Below, piece by piece: positions 36,446 to 45,936 of a DNA stretch of 64,000 nucleotides. Source of the DNA: Streptomyces panaciradicis (GTDB lineage Bacteria > Actinomycetota > Actinomycetes > Streptomycetales > Streptomycetaceae); the NCBI RefSeq assembly GCF_023516615.1, contig NZ_JAMGBF010000001.1, positions 186,001 through 250,000 of the forward strand. Reading direction: 5' to 3'. Under the pieces are notes generated by a model. It saw nothing but the letters and a program-made list of their open reading frames with translations, made no database searches and was not told the DNA's origin. The number at the start of each line of letters is the position of its first letter. The first letter of the stretch is position 1. Position numbers and translations under genes: made by a program.

Positions 36446-38104
36446 TCAGGTCAGTGCCGTCACCGCCGTCAGGACATGACGCAGCGTCGACTCGGCGTCG
36501 TCCACCGGTCCCGCCGAGCGCCAGGCCACGAACCCGTCGGGGCGGACCAGTACGGCGCCCCCGTGCTCCGTGCCGTGGCACTGCGCCCAGTCCGCGCCCT
36601 CCTCGGGCACCAGCTCGGCCTCGGGCCCGGTGCCCACGCGGTACGACACGAGGGGGGCGGGCGTCCGCGCGGCGAGCCGTACGGCCGCCTCGTGCCAGCC
36701 GCCCGGCTCACCGGCCCCGCTCAGCAGGACCAGGGACTTCTCGTACAGGTCGAGGGTGGAGATCCGCTCGCCGTGGTGACGCAGCCACATGTGCGGGGCG
36801 CGGCTGCCGGGTTCACCCGTCAGGACGAGGCCCTCCGGGACGACCGGGGCGGCGGGCTCGGTGCCGACGACGGCGCCCTGCGGATAGCGGTAGCCGAGGG
36901 CCACGTTCAGGATGCCCCGCTGGGGGCCGCCGGCGCCCGCCCCGGGCGGCGGCGCGAAACCGGGGTGGCTGTGCTCGGCCGACCGCGCGGCGGCCCGGGC
37001 GCTGGTCGCCTCCGCCACCGGCCGCCGCTCGGCGTCGTACGTCTCCAGCAGCCCCTCGCCCGCCCAGCCGCCGAGCACCGCGGCCAGCTTCCACGCGAGG
37101 TTGTGCGCGTCCTGGATACCGGTGTTGGAGCCGAACGCGCCGGTGGGGGACATCTCGTGGGCCGAGTCGCCGGCCAGGAAGACGCGGCCCGAGCGGTAGC
37201 TGCGGGCGACGCGCTGGGCGGCGTGCCAGGGCGCCCGCCCGGTGATCTCCACGTCCAGGTCCGCCACGCCGACGGCGCGCCGGATGTGGTCGACGCACCG
37301 CTCGTCGGTGAACTCCTCCAGGGATTCGCCGTGTTCGGGGTGCCAGGGCGCGTGGAAGACCCAGTTCTCGACGTTGTCCACCGGCAGCAGCGCCCCGTCC
37401 GCCTCCGGGTTGGTCAGGTAGCAGACGATGAAGCGGCGCTCGCCCACCACCTCGGCCAGCCGGCGGGAGCGGAAGGTGACGCTGACGTTGTGGAACAGGT
37501 CGCCCGGGCCGCTCTGGCCGATGCCGAGCTGTTCGCGGACCGGACTGCGCGGGCCGTCGGCGGCGACCAGATAGTCGGCGTGGACGGTCGTGTGCTCGCC
37601 GGTCTCGCGGCTCTTGACCACGGCGGTCACGCCGTCCGGACCGGCGTCGAAGGACATCATCTCGGTGGCGAACCGCAGATCGCCGCCGAGGCGCCGGGCG
37701 TGCTCCAGCAGGACCGGCTCCAGGTCGTTCTGGCTGCACAGGCACCAGCCGCTGGGGCTGAACCGGGCCAGGCCGCCGCCCGGGTCGATCTGCCGGAACA
37801 GCCACTCGCCCGCGTCGCCGACCAGGGTCGGCGTCTGCAGGATGCCGTGGTTGCCGGCCAGGGTCGCCGCCGCCCGGTGGATCGCCGGCTCGACGCCGGC
37901 CACCCGGAACAGCTCCATCGTGCGGACGTTGTTGCCGCGGCCGCGCGGGTGGATCGAGGTGCCGGCGTGCCGCTCGACCAGCGTGTGCTCCACCCCCAGC
38001 CGTCCGAGGAACACAGACGTCGACAGACCGACCAGGGAACCGCCGACGATCAGGACCGGCGTCCTGTGGACGCGGGCACCCGTGTGTTGCGCTTCTTCGT
38101 TCAT
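36446..38104 (-). CDS. FAD-dependent hydroxylase (WhiE ORFVIII-like)
   Basis: A 552-residue aromatic hydroxylase from ATG 38104, with GGAGG 6 bases upstream. The FAD-binding Rossmann motif is VLIVGGSLVGLSTSVFLGRL (residues about 17-36); the DG motif is VAADGPRSPVREQLG; the GD motif is VFLAGDSAHEMSPTGAFG. This is the PheA/TfdB family with the thioredoxin-like C-terminal third. In whiE-type clusters it hydroxylates the polyaromatic pigment. Here it is in the same orientation as the ORFI operon, not divergent from it as I recall for S. coelicolor, and is separated from it by the sortase pair. Confidence 0.94.
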   Translation of the reverse strand: MNEEAQHTGARVHRTPVLIVGGSLVGLSTSVFLGRLGVEHTLVERHAGTSIHPRGRGNNVRTMELFRVAGVEPAIHRAAATLAGNHGILQTPTLVGDAGEWLFRQIDPGGGLARFSPSGWCLCSQNDLEPVLLEHARRLGGDLRFATEMMSFDAGPDGVTAVVKSRETGEHTTVHADYLVAADGPRSPVREQLGIGQSGPGDLFHNVSVTFRSRRLAEVVGERRFIVCYLTNPEADGALLPVDNVENWVFHAPWHPEHGESLEEFTDERCVDHIRRAVGVADLDVEITGRAPWHAAQRVARSYRSGRVFLAGDSAHEMSPTGAFGSNTGIQDAHNLAWKLAAVLGGWAGEGLLETYDAERRPVAEATSARAAARSAEHSHPGFAPPPGAGAGGPQRGILNVALGYRYPQGAVVGTEPAAPVVPEGLVLTGEPGSRAPHMWLRHHGERISTLDLYEKSLVLLSGAGEPGGWHEAAVRLAARTPAPLVSYRVGTGPEAELVPEEGADWAQCHGTEHGGAVLVRPDGFVAWRSAGPVDDAESTLRHVLTAVTALT

Positions 38105-38545
38105 CACTCGCCTCCGGCGCGTCGTCTCCACCGACTCGGCCGTGTTGGGGTCGGCCCTCCATCCATGCCCCGCACAACTGACAACGGGTCAGATTTCACC
38201 CGTCCGCAGGCGCGCACGCCGGGCCGGCGCGCGCTCCCCGCACCACCGGCCGGTGGTCCCGCGATCTTCGGGGTTCCGTGGGCAACGCTTGCCCAAGTGG
38301 GTTGTCCGGTAACGGTGTTCAGGCGGCGCGGGTGCGACCCGACCCAGGGGGCCGACGAGGACGGCGTCCGCACCGGCGGCATCGTCGAGATCGCCGTGGT
38401 CGCCGTGGTCGGCAGGGCCTTCCTTGTGCCGCGCCGGAGTTGATCGCACGGCCCGGGCTCCCCTGCCTCCCGGGCCGCCTGCGCCGTCGGAGTCCGGTGC
38501 GAGGATGTGGGCACCTGGGACGGGCGGAGCGGGAGGGGTGGCGCG
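38105..38545. other. Divergent promoter region with two operator-like palindromes
   Basis: This 440-base region separates the FAD-hydroxylase from the SNF2 gene and holds no credible gene. Two perfect inverted repeats are present: CTGAC-N5-GTCAG at 38178-38192 and GGGCAA-CGC-TTGCCC at 38280-38294. The first lies about 75 bases upstream of the hydroxylase ATG, the second about 250 bases upstream of the helicase start. Confidence 0.5.
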
Positions 38546-40723
38546 GTGGGCGTGGGGGAGGAGCCGGCGGCGCCCGTGGGGCGGCGGGCCAGGGAGGTCT
38601 GCGAGCGGGGCACGCGGCTGTACGAGGCGGCGCGTGCCGTACTCGACGATCACGCCCGCGCCCTGGAGGCGGTGCGCTCCGCCCTGGCGCCGCTGAAGGA
38701 CGAACTGGTCGCCCGGGAGCTGGAGTCCATCCCGGTGGCCCGGCTGAAGGACGCCACCGAGGGCAGGCTGCGGCTGGCGGCCGTGGAGGCGGCCGGGTTC
38801 ACGACGGTGCGGGCGGTGCACGAGGCGAGCCGGTACGAACTGCGCCGGGTCCCCGGGGTCGGCGCCCAGACCGCCGACCAGGCCCTCGCCGCCGCCCACC
38901 AGATCGCGGCGGCCGTCGCGGAGACCGTCTCCGTCCGCATCGACGTCGACCGCCCCGAACCCCGCACCACCGCCCTGGTCGTCGCGCTGCACCGGCTCGT
39001 CGAGGCCGGACCGGAACTGCGCAGGGCCGTCGACACCGCCGGTCGACTGGAGGGCGAGCTCGCCGAGTTGCTGCCCGCCGCCCGCCCCGCCACCGGCCGG
39101 CTCCGCCTGGCACTCGCCGGCCGGTCCCGCAGGGAGGCCGCCCTCGCCGCGACGACCCGGCTGTCCGCGCTGGCGGCCGAGGCGGAGTCGGCGGGCACCG
39201 GCCTGGAACTGGCGCAGGCCTCGACCGACCTGCTGCGCGGACCGGCCTCCGAGATCGAGGCCTGGGTCGACTTCGAGCTGCGCTCCGCGGAGTACTACAG
39301 CCAACTCGCCGAGGTCTCCGCCCACCGCACGGACGAGGCGGCCGCCGAGGGCTTCCTGCCCTCGGAGGTGGCCGAGCGGGTCCGCGCCCAGCCGCTCGAC
39401 GACACCCACCGCCGGGTCTCCCTGCGCGGCTACCAGTCCTTCGGTGCCCGCTTCGCCCTCGCCCAGCGGCGCGTCGTCCTCGGCGACGAGATGGGCCTGG
39501 GCAAGACGGTCCAGGCCATCGCCGCGCTCGCCCACCTCGCGGCCGAGGGGCACACCCACTTCCTGGTGGTGTGCCCGGCGAGCGTGCTGATCAACTGGAC
39601 GCGCGAGATCCGCTCCCGCAGCACCCTGCGGCCGGTGCCCGTGCACGGCCCGGACCGGCGGGACGCGTACGCCGAGTGGCGCGAGCGCGGCGGCGTCGCC
39701 CTGACCACCTTCGACCTGCTGCACACCCTGCCCGCGCCGGACGGCGACGGGCCCGGGATGCTCGTCGTGGACGAGGCGCACTACGTCAAGAACCCCGACA
39801 CCCGCCGCGCCAGGTCGATCGCCGCCTGGACGGGAACCTGCGAGCGCGTGCTGTTCCTCACCGGGACCCCGATGGAGAACCGCGTCGAGGAGTTCCGCAC
39901 GCTCGTCCGCCAACTGCGGCCCGAACTGCTCCCCGGCATCCGCGACAGCGACGCGGTCGCCGGCCCGCACGCCTTCCGCAGAGCCGTCGCCCCCGCCTAT
40001 CTGCGCCGCAACCAGCAGGACGTGCTCACCGAGCTGCCCGCCGTCCTCCACGTGGACGAGTGGGAGGCGTTCGGCGCGGCCGACGAGGACGCCTACCGCG
40101 CGGCGGTCGCCGCGGGGAACTTCATGGCGATGCGCCGGGCCGCCTACGCCGCCCCGGAGAAGTCCGCGAAGCTGCAGCGGCTGCGCGAACTCGTCGCGGA
40201 CGCGGCGGCGAACGGCCTGAAGGTGGTCGTGTTCTCGTACTTCCGCGACGTGCTCGCGGCGGTCGGGTCGGCCCTGGACGGCACGGCCCTCGGCCCGATC
40301 GCGGGCAACGTGCCCGCCGCCCGCCGTCAGCGCCTGGTCGACGACTTCACGGCGGCCGACGGCCACGCGGTGCTGCTCGCGCAGATCGAGGCGGGCGGCA
40401 CCGGCCTCAACCTCCAGGCGGCCTCCGTGGTGATCCTGTGCGAACCGCAGGTCAAGCCGACCCTGGAGCACCAGGCCGTGGCCCGCGCCCACCGCATGGG
40501 CCAGGTCCGCCCGGTCCAGGTGCACCGCCTGCTGTCCCCCGACAGCGTCGACGAACGCCTCCTGCGCATCCTGAACGACAAGAGCCGTCTGTTCGACGCC
40601 TACGCCCGCCGCAGCGACACCGCCGACGCCACCCCGGACGCGATCGACGTCTCGGACGCCGACATCGCCCGCCGGATCGTGGAGGAGGAGCAGCGCAGAC
40701 TGGCGGCCGAACCGGCCGGCTGA
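38546..40723 (+). CDS. SNF2-family DEAD/DEAH helicase
   Basis: About 725 residues from GTG 38546, with GGGAGGGG 7 bases upstream. A helical N-terminal part contains a helix-hairpin-helix-like segment (AGFTTVRAVHEASRYELRRV PGVG, about residues 80-110). The SNF2 ATPase core follows: Walker A GDEMGLGKTVQA near 313, DEAH near 408 (VVDEAHYVKN), TGTPMENRVEEF, and motifs V-VI GGTGLNLQAA and QAVARAHRMGQ. Such proteins remodel protein-DNA complexes or act in defence or repair; no defence partner is nearby. Possibly a stand-alone RapA-like ATPase. Confidence 0.9.
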   Translation: MGVGEEPAAPVGRRAREVCERGTRLYEAARAVLDDHARALEAVRSALAPLKDELVARELESIPVARLKDATEGRLRLAAVEAAGFTTVRAVHEASRYELRRVPGVGAQTADQALAAAHQIAAAVAETVSVRIDVDRPEPRTTALVVALHRLVEAGPELRRAVDTAGRLEGELAELLPAARPATGRLRLALAGRSRREAALAATTRLSALAAEAESAGTGLELAQASTDLLRGPASEIEAWVDFELRSAEYYSQLAEVSAHRTDEAAAEGFLPSEVAERVRAQPLDDTHRRVSLRGYQSFGARFALAQRRVVLGDEMGLGKTVQAIAALAHLAAEGHTHFLVVCPASVLINWTREIRSRSTLRPVPVHGPDRRDAYAEWRERGGVALTTFDLLHTLPAPDGDGPGMLVVDEAHYVKNPDTRRARSIAAWTGTCERVLFLTGTPMENRVEEFRTLVRQLRPELLPGIRDSDAVAGPHAFRRAVAPAYLRRNQQDVLTELPAVLHVDEWEAFGAADEDAYRAAVAAGNFMAMRRAAYAAPEKSAKLQRLRELVADAAANGLKVVVFSYFRDVLAAVGSALDGTALGPIAGNVPAARRQRLVDDFTAADGHAVLLAQIEAGGTGLNLQAASVVILCEPQVKPTLEHQAVARAHRMGQVRPVQVHRLLSPDSVDERLLRILNDKSRLFDAYARRSDTADATPDAIDVSDADIARRIVEEEQRRLAAEPAG

Positions 40724-40726
40724 CCG

Positions 40727-41641
40727 TCAGATCCCGTCCACCCAGGCCACGGTGAACGGCTCGTCGGGCACGCCCGGACCCATCGGGCCGCCCTTGTCGA
40801 ACTGCGACCGTACGACCAGCAGCCGGCCGTGGAGACGGGCGAGCGTGGTCGGGATCTGCAGCGCGGAGTCGCTGAACCGCCGCTCCAGCCGGGCCGAGGA
40901 GCCGTCCCGGGCCAGCCGCCACCGGCTGAGGGCGTCGACGGCGTTGTGCGCGGCCCACAGGGTGCCGTGCGTCAGCTCCAGGCCGTCACCGTGGGTCAGG
41001 TCGCCGCCGGTCATGCCGACGACGAACAGGTACCGGCCCGACGGATCGACCACGATCCCGTTGAGGAACAGGCCGTCCGGGGCCGCCACGCCGCTCAGGT
41101 CGTAGGCGGCGTCCAGCGTCGCGCCGCCGCGGCGGGCGCGGGCGAGGTCGGCCGGGGTGACGCGGTAGACCACGGGGCGGGAGCTGTCGGTGAGGTAGGC
41201 GGTGCCGTCCGGCCCGATCGCCAGGTCGTTGACGAAGGACGGGGCGTCGCCGGGGACGGTGAGCCGGGCGAGCGGTGTGCGGCCGGGCAGGTCGTACACG
41301 TCCACCCCGGCCGTGGAGTCGACGACCCACAGCCGCCCGGCCCGGTCGACCTTCAGGCCGTTGGCGGTGGTGCGGCCGTCGGCGCCGGCCGCGAGGAAGA
41401 CCTCGGCGGCGCGGCTGCCGCGCGCGGCCCGGTACACCGCGCCGGTCGTGTACGAGCCGACGTACGCGTCGCCGGTGCGCGGGTCGAGTGCGATGCCCTC
41501 GGGATAGGCGCGGTCGTCGGGGAGCGTGAACGCCGTGGAGATCCGCGGCGCGGCGGCCGCCCGGGCCGGGCCCGCCACGGTGACGGCCAGCGCCGCGGTC
41601 GCGGTGGTCAGAAAGGTACGGCGATGGATCGAACGGGACAC
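40727..41641 (-). CDS. SMP-30/gluconolactonase-like exported protein
   Basis: About 304 residues from GTG 41641, with GAGAGG 8 bases upstream; a GTG at 41656 is an alternative. The N-terminus has a twin-arginine-like signal (SIHRRTFLTTATAALAVTVAG). The mature part is a beta-propeller with repeated YPEGIALDPRTGDAYVGSY, ANGLKVDRAGRLWVVDST and FVNDLAIGPDGTAYLTDS motifs, the SMP-30 metal-binding blades. It may be a lactonase on sugars or other lactones in the periphery of the cell. It is divergent from a MarR gene, with a perfect palindrome between them. Confidence 0.88.
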   Translation of the reverse strand: MSRSIHRRTFLTTATAALAVTVAGPARAAAAPRISTAFTLPDDRAYPEGIALDPRTGDAYVGSYTTGAVYRAARGSRAAEVFLAAGADGRTTANGLKVDRAGRLWVVDSTAGVDVYDLPGRTPLARLTVPGDAPSFVNDLAIGPDGTAYLTDSSRPVVYRVTPADLARARRGGATLDAAYDLSGVAAPDGLFLNGIVVDPSGRYLFVVGMTGGDLTHGDGLELTHGTLWAAHNAVDALSRWRLARDGSSARLERRFSDSALQIPTTLARLHGRLLVVRSQFDKGGPMGPGVPDEPFTVAWVDGI

Positions 41642-41692
41642 GTCGGTGCCTCTCACTTCGGATACTCACTACCTTCAGCGCACGAATCTAAG

Positions 41693-41720
41693 TTAGAGCT
41701 CTAATGCTCGTCAATGCATT
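41693..41720. promoter_or_regulatory. Probable MarR operator region
   Basis: A perfect 12-bp palindrome TTAGAGCTCTAA at 41693-41704 and a second palindrome AATGCATT at 41713-41720 lie between the divergent SMP-30-like and MarR genes, in an AT-rich patch. They could hold the MarR operator controlling both. Confidence 0.6.
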
Positions 41721-41769
41721 AATCACACAGCGTGATCTCATCGCAGAAAGAGGCCGTTACCATGCGCAG

Positions 41770-42210
41770 ATGACGTCCATGCCCGTGTCCGAGCGCCTCG
41801 GCTCCCACATCAAGCGGGCCGAACAGGCTCTCAGCGCGACGAAGGCCGCCGTCCTGAGACCCGCGGGCGTGACCGTCGCCCAGTACTCGGCGCTGCTGCA
41901 CCTCTCCGAGAACCCCGGCATCTCGGCGGCGGCCCTGGCCCGCCTGTGCGGAGTCACCCCGCCGACGATGAACACCGTCCTGAACAACCTCCAGGACCGC
42001 GCCCTCATCGAGCGCACCCCGCACGAGTGGCACAGGAACGTGCTGGAGACCCGTCTCACCGACGCGGGCCGCGCGGTCATGGCCGACGCCGACGCCCGCG
42101 CCGTACGCGTGGAGCGGGCGCTCGCGGCCGAGTTCACGGACGAGGAACGCGCCGCCCTGGCGGGCCTGTTGGGGCGGTGCGTGGAGCTCCTGGAGAGGGA
42201 GCGGCCCTAG
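41770..42210 (+). CDS. MarR family transcriptional regulator
   Basis: About 146 residues from ATG 41770. A frame reaching ATG 41704 exists but would begin inside the palindromic operator, so the later start is preferred. The winged-helix core is visible: LSENPGISAAALARLCGVTPPTMNTVLNNLQDRALIERTPHEWHRNVLETRLTDAGR (about 40-100), split over two MarR helices and wing. It probably represses the divergent SMP-30-like gene and itself and is released by a small phenolic or lactone ligand, which is inference. Confidence 0.92.
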   Translation: MTSMPVSERLGSHIKRAEQALSATKAAVLRPAGVTVAQYSALLHLSENPGISAAALARLCGVTPPTMNTVLNNLQDRALIERTPHEWHRNVLETRLTDAGRAVMADADARAVRVERALAAEFTDEERAALAGLLGRCVELLERERP

Positions 42211-42213
42211 ACC

Positions 42214-43428
42214 CTAGCGATACTCCTCGATGTCCTCCGGGTCCTCCTCCGGATACGGCTCCGGGTCCGTCACCCACCCGGCCGCCAGGACCAGCCGTGA
42301 GTGGCGGTGCAGCGCGAGGAAGCCGAAGGGGCGGTCGTAGACGGCCTCGACGACGGTGGTCGCCCAGCGGAGCCGCGGCATCGCGCCGCCCGGCATGCCG
42401 AAGGCCGTCACCGCCGCCGCCTCGAAGCCACGGGCGTGGAAGCGGGCCATCGCCGACTGCCGGGCCGACGCGACGAACAGCGGGTAGGCGCTGACACCCG
42501 GGAAGGGACCGGGCTCGCCGTCCTGCGTCGCCGTAGCCAGGCCGAACACCTCGGGCCGCTCCAGCAGATCGTGCTCGGCCGTCAGCTCGAACGCCACGGT
42601 CTCCACGTCCAGCGACGGGGGATCGGGCGTGGCGGACCGCTCCTTCACCACGCGCAGCCCGGGCCCGGCCTCCCCGTACGGCAGCGCCGGCCCCGGCAGC
42701 ACCGGACACCTGCGTGCCAGCACGTCCACGCCCGCCGCGAGGACCTGACCGGGTGTCATCCGCTCCTCCCCGAGCAGCAGATGGACGTCGACGGCGTTGT
42801 CGCCCAGCACCTTCAGCTCGGTGACGTGCCCCCAGCGCGTGTCGGCCACGCCGATCCGGTCCAGCACCTCGGTGCGCCGGCACAGCCCCAGCAGCGTCCG
42901 CCCGAACCACGGACCCGCCGCAGGCTCCGTCACGATCTCGGTGAACGGGCGCAGCCAGCGGGTCCGCAGCGCCAGCGCGCTCGCCAGCACCAGTTCGGTG
43001 TCCTCGTACAGCGCCACCGGCATCCGCTCGATCAGCCCGCCCGTCCGCTCGGCCGCCCACGCGTCCAGCGCCGCCTTGTCGGCCACCAGGTCGGCCGTGA
43101 GCACGCCGTGCGCCCCGACGGGCAGCCCCGCCTCCCAGCTTTCCCGCAGCTCCAGAGTCCGCCGGGTCCACAGCCCGAGCGCGCTGTCGACCCCGCGCAT
43201 CGCCCCGAGCGCCCCGAGCAACTCCCGTGCCGCCGCGCCCGCTTGCCCGTCGGGCACGCCCAGCGCCTCCACCAGCTCCGTCCGGGCCGTACCCCCGGCC
43301 CCGTCGGCCAGCAGGCCGAGCAGCGGCCACACCCCCGCCGCCGAGAACACCGTGCCGGCCGGCGCCACCGCCGCCCACCGCGCGGTCAGGTCGTTGACCG
43401 CCCGGATCGTCCGATTCGTGATCCGCAT
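42214..43428 (-). CDS. Serpin family serine protease inhibitor
   Basis: A 404-residue serpin-fold protein from ATG 43428. The N-terminal helix A region (RTIRAVNDLTARWAAV), strand and hydrophobic core (TVFSAAGVWPLLGLLADGAGG) and the C-terminal serpin signature (VVEAVYDRPFGFLALHRHSRLVLAAGWVTDP) are visible. No signal peptide is seen, so it may act in the cytoplasm. The reactive-centre region just before FGMPGGAMPRL is shortened or unusual, so inhibition needs proof. The gene overlaps the intergenic start of the DUF4190 gene divergently. Confidence 0.82.
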   Translation of the reverse strand: MRITNRTIRAVNDLTARWAAVAPAGTVFSAAGVWPLLGLLADGAGGTARTELVEALGVPDGQAGAAARELLGALGAMRGVDSALGLWTRRTLELRESWEAGLPVGAHGVLTADLVADKAALDAWAAERTGGLIERMPVALYEDTELVLASALALRTRWLRPFTEIVTEPAAGPWFGRTLLGLCRRTEVLDRIGVADTRWGHVTELKVLGDNAVDVHLLLGEERMTPGQVLAAGVDVLARRCPVLPGPALPYGEAGPGLRVVKERSATPDPPSLDVETVAFELTAEHDLLERPEVFGLATATQDGEPGPFPGVSAYPLFVASARQSAMARFHARGFEAAAVTAFGMPGGAMPRLRWATTVVEAVYDRPFGFLALHRHSRLVLAAGWVTDPEPYPEEDPEDIEEYR

Positions 43429-43572
43429 TCCACCCCCGCCGGCCCCGCGCTTACCATGCGCCCAGCCGTACACCGCTCCCGCCACCGCTCCCGCAAGGCC
43501 GGTCGCCGCGTACGTCTCCGCACCCCTCCGCGCAGCTCCGGCCGCGCCGCCCGAACCAGGAGCACGGTACCC

Positions 43573-44733
43573 GTGTCCATACCGCCGCCCCCGGGGCCCC
43601 ATCAGCCCCAGGAGCCCCGCACCCCCGCGCAGCCGCCGTACCCGTACCAGCCCTGGGGTCAGGGCTACAGCCCGTACAACCGCCCCGCTCCGGTCAACTC
43701 CCTCGCCATCGCCTCCCTGGTGCTGGGCATCGTGTGCTGCGTCCCCGCCCTCGGGCTGCTGTTCGGCCTGATCGCGCTCGGGCAGATCCGCAGGAAGGGC
43801 GAGCGGGGCAAGGGCATGGCGATCGCCGGGTCGGTCCTGTCGTCGGCCGGACTCGCCCTGTGGGTCCTGGTCCTGGCCACCAACGGCATCTCCTCGTTCT
43901 GGTCCGGCTTCAAGGAGGCGGCGCACGACCGCGGCAGCGCCTACACCCTCACCAAGGGCGAATGCTTCGACGCGCCGGACGGCTCCCTGGAGGGGGTGGC
44001 CTACGACGTCGACAAGGTGCCCTGCGCCGGACAGCACGACGGCGAGGTCTTCGCGGCCTTCAAGATGCCCGGGCCCGCCGCCTACCCCGGCGACGAGAAG
44101 GTCACCGACGTCGCCGACACCCGCTGCTACGCGCTGCGCTACTCCTACGCCATGGACGTGTGGGCCGTGCCCGACGACGTCGACGTGTACTACCTCACCC
44201 CGACCCGGGAGAGCTGGCGCTACGGCGACCGGGAGGTCACCTGCGTGTTCGGCAACACCGAGGACGGCGGGAGCCTGACCGGCTCGCTGCGCAACGACGG
44301 GCGGTCGCTGGACGCCGACCAGATCGCCTATCTGAAGGCCGTCGACATCGAGAACAAGGCCCTCGACACCCAGCCCGTGGACGACCCCGACGACGACCTG
44401 CGGGCGAGCACGGACTGGGCCGTGCGGATGGCGGGGGCGCTCGCCGAGGAGTCGCGCCTGCTGCGCGCCCACACCTGGCCGGCCGATGCCAGGGGCCCGG
44501 TCACGGCCGTCGCCAAGGAGGTGGAGACCATCCGCGAGCAGTGGACCCGGGCCGCCGCGGCGACCGACGCGGACGGCTTCTACACCGCCTACGACCGGAT
44601 CATGGTGCTGTCGGCCCCCGGCAGGTCGGTCACCGCCCGCAAGGCTCTGGGCCTCGCCACCACCCCGCCCTCGGACGGGGCGGGCGACGGCGGTCGGGAC
44701 GGCGGGGGAGACGCTTCCGAGCTCGAGGTGTGA
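43573..44733 (+). CDS. DUF4190/septum-formation-like membrane protein
   Basis: About 386 residues from GTG 43573, with AGGAG 10 bases upstream. A Pro/Tyr/Gln-rich cytoplasmic tail (PPPPGPHQPQEPRTPAQPPYP) leads to two membrane helices (NSLAIASLVLGIVCCVPALG and AIAGSVLSSAGLALWVLVLA; DUF4190 domain, residues about 35-95). A soluble domain follows, with YTLTKGECFDAPD and a conserved Cys-containing TCVFG (septum formation/DUF4352-like). The extracytoplasmic part may bind a ligand or partner; function unknown. It is divergent from the serpin gene. Confidence 0.85.
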   Translation: MSIPPPPGPHQPQEPRTPAQPPYPYQPWGQGYSPYNRPAPVNSLAIASLVLGIVCCVPALGLLFGLIALGQIRRKGERGKGMAIAGSVLSSAGLALWVLVLATNGISSFWSGFKEAAHDRGSAYTLTKGECFDAPDGSLEGVAYDVDKVPCAGQHDGEVFAAFKMPGPAAYPGDEKVTDVADTRCYALRYSYAMDVWAVPDDVDVYYLTPTRESWRYGDREVTCVFGNTEDGGSLTGSLRNDGRSLDADQIAYLKAVDIENKALDTQPVDDPDDDLRASTDWAVRMAGALAEESRLLRAHTWPADARGPVTAVAKEVETIREQWTRAAAATDADGFYTAYDRIMVLSAPGRSVTARKALGLATTPPSDGAGDGGRDGGGDASELEV

Positions 44734-44880
44734 ACGCGGCTATAGCGGGGAGAAAGTGCCTGCGTAAAGCCCTCACCCGATACATGTCATCACATCGAGT
44801 GATTCCCTGGCCTTTGCTTGCACGGCGGAACCCACGGTTGCCAGGCTGTTGCTGTCTGTACAACCTGATGGGAGTGGCCA

Positions 44881-45633
44881 GTGACTTTCGGTGAGCAGCC
44901 GGCGTACTTGCGTGTCGCGGGTGATCTCCGCCAGAAGATCGTCAACGGTTCACTGCCACCGCACACCCGTCTCCCCTCCCAGGCGAGAATCCGCGAGGAG
45001 TACGGCGTCTCGGACACCGTCGCCCTGGAGGCGCGCAAGGTGCTGATGGCCGAGGGCCTGGTGGAGGGCCGCTCGGGCTCGGGCACGTACGTCCGCGAGC
45101 GGCCCGTGCCCCGCAGCATCGCCCGCTCCGGCTTCCGTCCGTCGGGCGGGGCGACGCCCTTCCGGCAGGAGCAGGCCGACGGCGAGTCGCGCGGCACCTG
45201 GGAGTCCCGCAGCGAGCAGACCGAGGCCGGGGGCGCGATCGCCGAGCGGCTGGCCATCAAGCCCGGCGACCGGGTGATGTGCACCCGGTACGTCTTCCGG
45301 GAGGCCGGCGAGGCGATGATGCTCTCCACCTCCTGGGAACCCCTCGCGGTCACCGGCCGCACCCCGGTGATGCTGCCCGAGGAGGGCCCGCTCGGCGGCA
45401 TGGGCGTCGTCGAGCGCATGGCGGCGATCGACGTGATCGTGGACAACGTCACCGAGGAGGTCGGCGCCCGCCCCGGCCTCGCCGAGGAACTCCTCGCGCT
45501 CGGCGGCGTCCCCGGCCATGTCGTCCTCGTCGTCCAGCGGACCTTCTACGCCTCGGGCCGCCCCGTCGAGACCGCCGACGTGGTCGTCCCGGCCGACCGC
45601 TACCGGGTCGCGTACCACCTCCCGGTGAAGTAG
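44881..45633 (+). CDS. GntR family regulator with UTRA domain (HutC type)
   Basis: A 250-residue regulator starting at GTG 44881, with GGGAG upstream. The N-terminal winged helix is PAYLRVAGDLRQKIVNGSLPPHTRLPSQARIREEYGVSDTVALEARKVLMAEGLVE, split over two typical helices. The UTRA effector domain spans about 85-245 (GDRVMCTRYVFREAGEAMMLSTS; VSTSW-like WEPL motif; VVLVVQRTFYASGRPVETADVVV). HutC-type regulators bind small ligands such as sugars or amino acids. No metabolic operon adjoins it, so the target is unknown. The palindrome TGTACA at 44857-44862 lies upstream. Confidence 0.9.
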   Translation: MTFGEQPAYLRVAGDLRQKIVNGSLPPHTRLPSQARIREEYGVSDTVALEARKVLMAEGLVEGRSGSGTYVRERPVPRSIARSGFRPSGGATPFRQEQADGESRGTWESRSEQTEAGGAIAERLAIKPGDRVMCTRYVFREAGEAMMLSTSWEPLAVTGRTPVMLPEEGPLGGMGVVERMAAIDVIVDNVTEEVGARPGLAEELLALGGVPGHVVLVVQRTFYASGRPVETADVVVPADRYRVAYHLPVK

Positions 45634-45936
45634 CGCACACCTTTACGGCTGTTACCGCCGGAAGCACCCCCTCGGGGACCCTCTCCGGCGGCGCTCACGA
45701 CCGCCCGCACGCCGGTGGAATCTGGCCGTTCTCGCAGGTGGTCCCGTACCTGCCCGGAATGCCCCTGACCGGATGCGTCGCCCCGCACGGACGGCGCATC
45801 CGGCGTCGCGCGCCCCCTTCGGTCTGGCCGGTTGCGTACCTCTTTGTGAAAAGCCGTATTCGCTGCGTGAAGCGAAGGCGTAGGCTCGGGCATATGCGGA
45901 TTGCGGTTTCCTTAGCGGGCGGGGCGGTGGAGCGCG
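45634..45936 (+). other. Intergenic region before the SPOR-like gene
   Basis: About 300 bases without a credible gene. A TAGGCT (45881-45886) about 50 bases upstream of the next GTG could be a -10, but its -35 is poor. Nothing else is seen. Confidence 0.35.

Noticed and set aside
41704..41769. Longer start for the MarR gene at ATG 41704
   Set aside because: It would begin inside the palindromic operator and adds residues atypical of the family.
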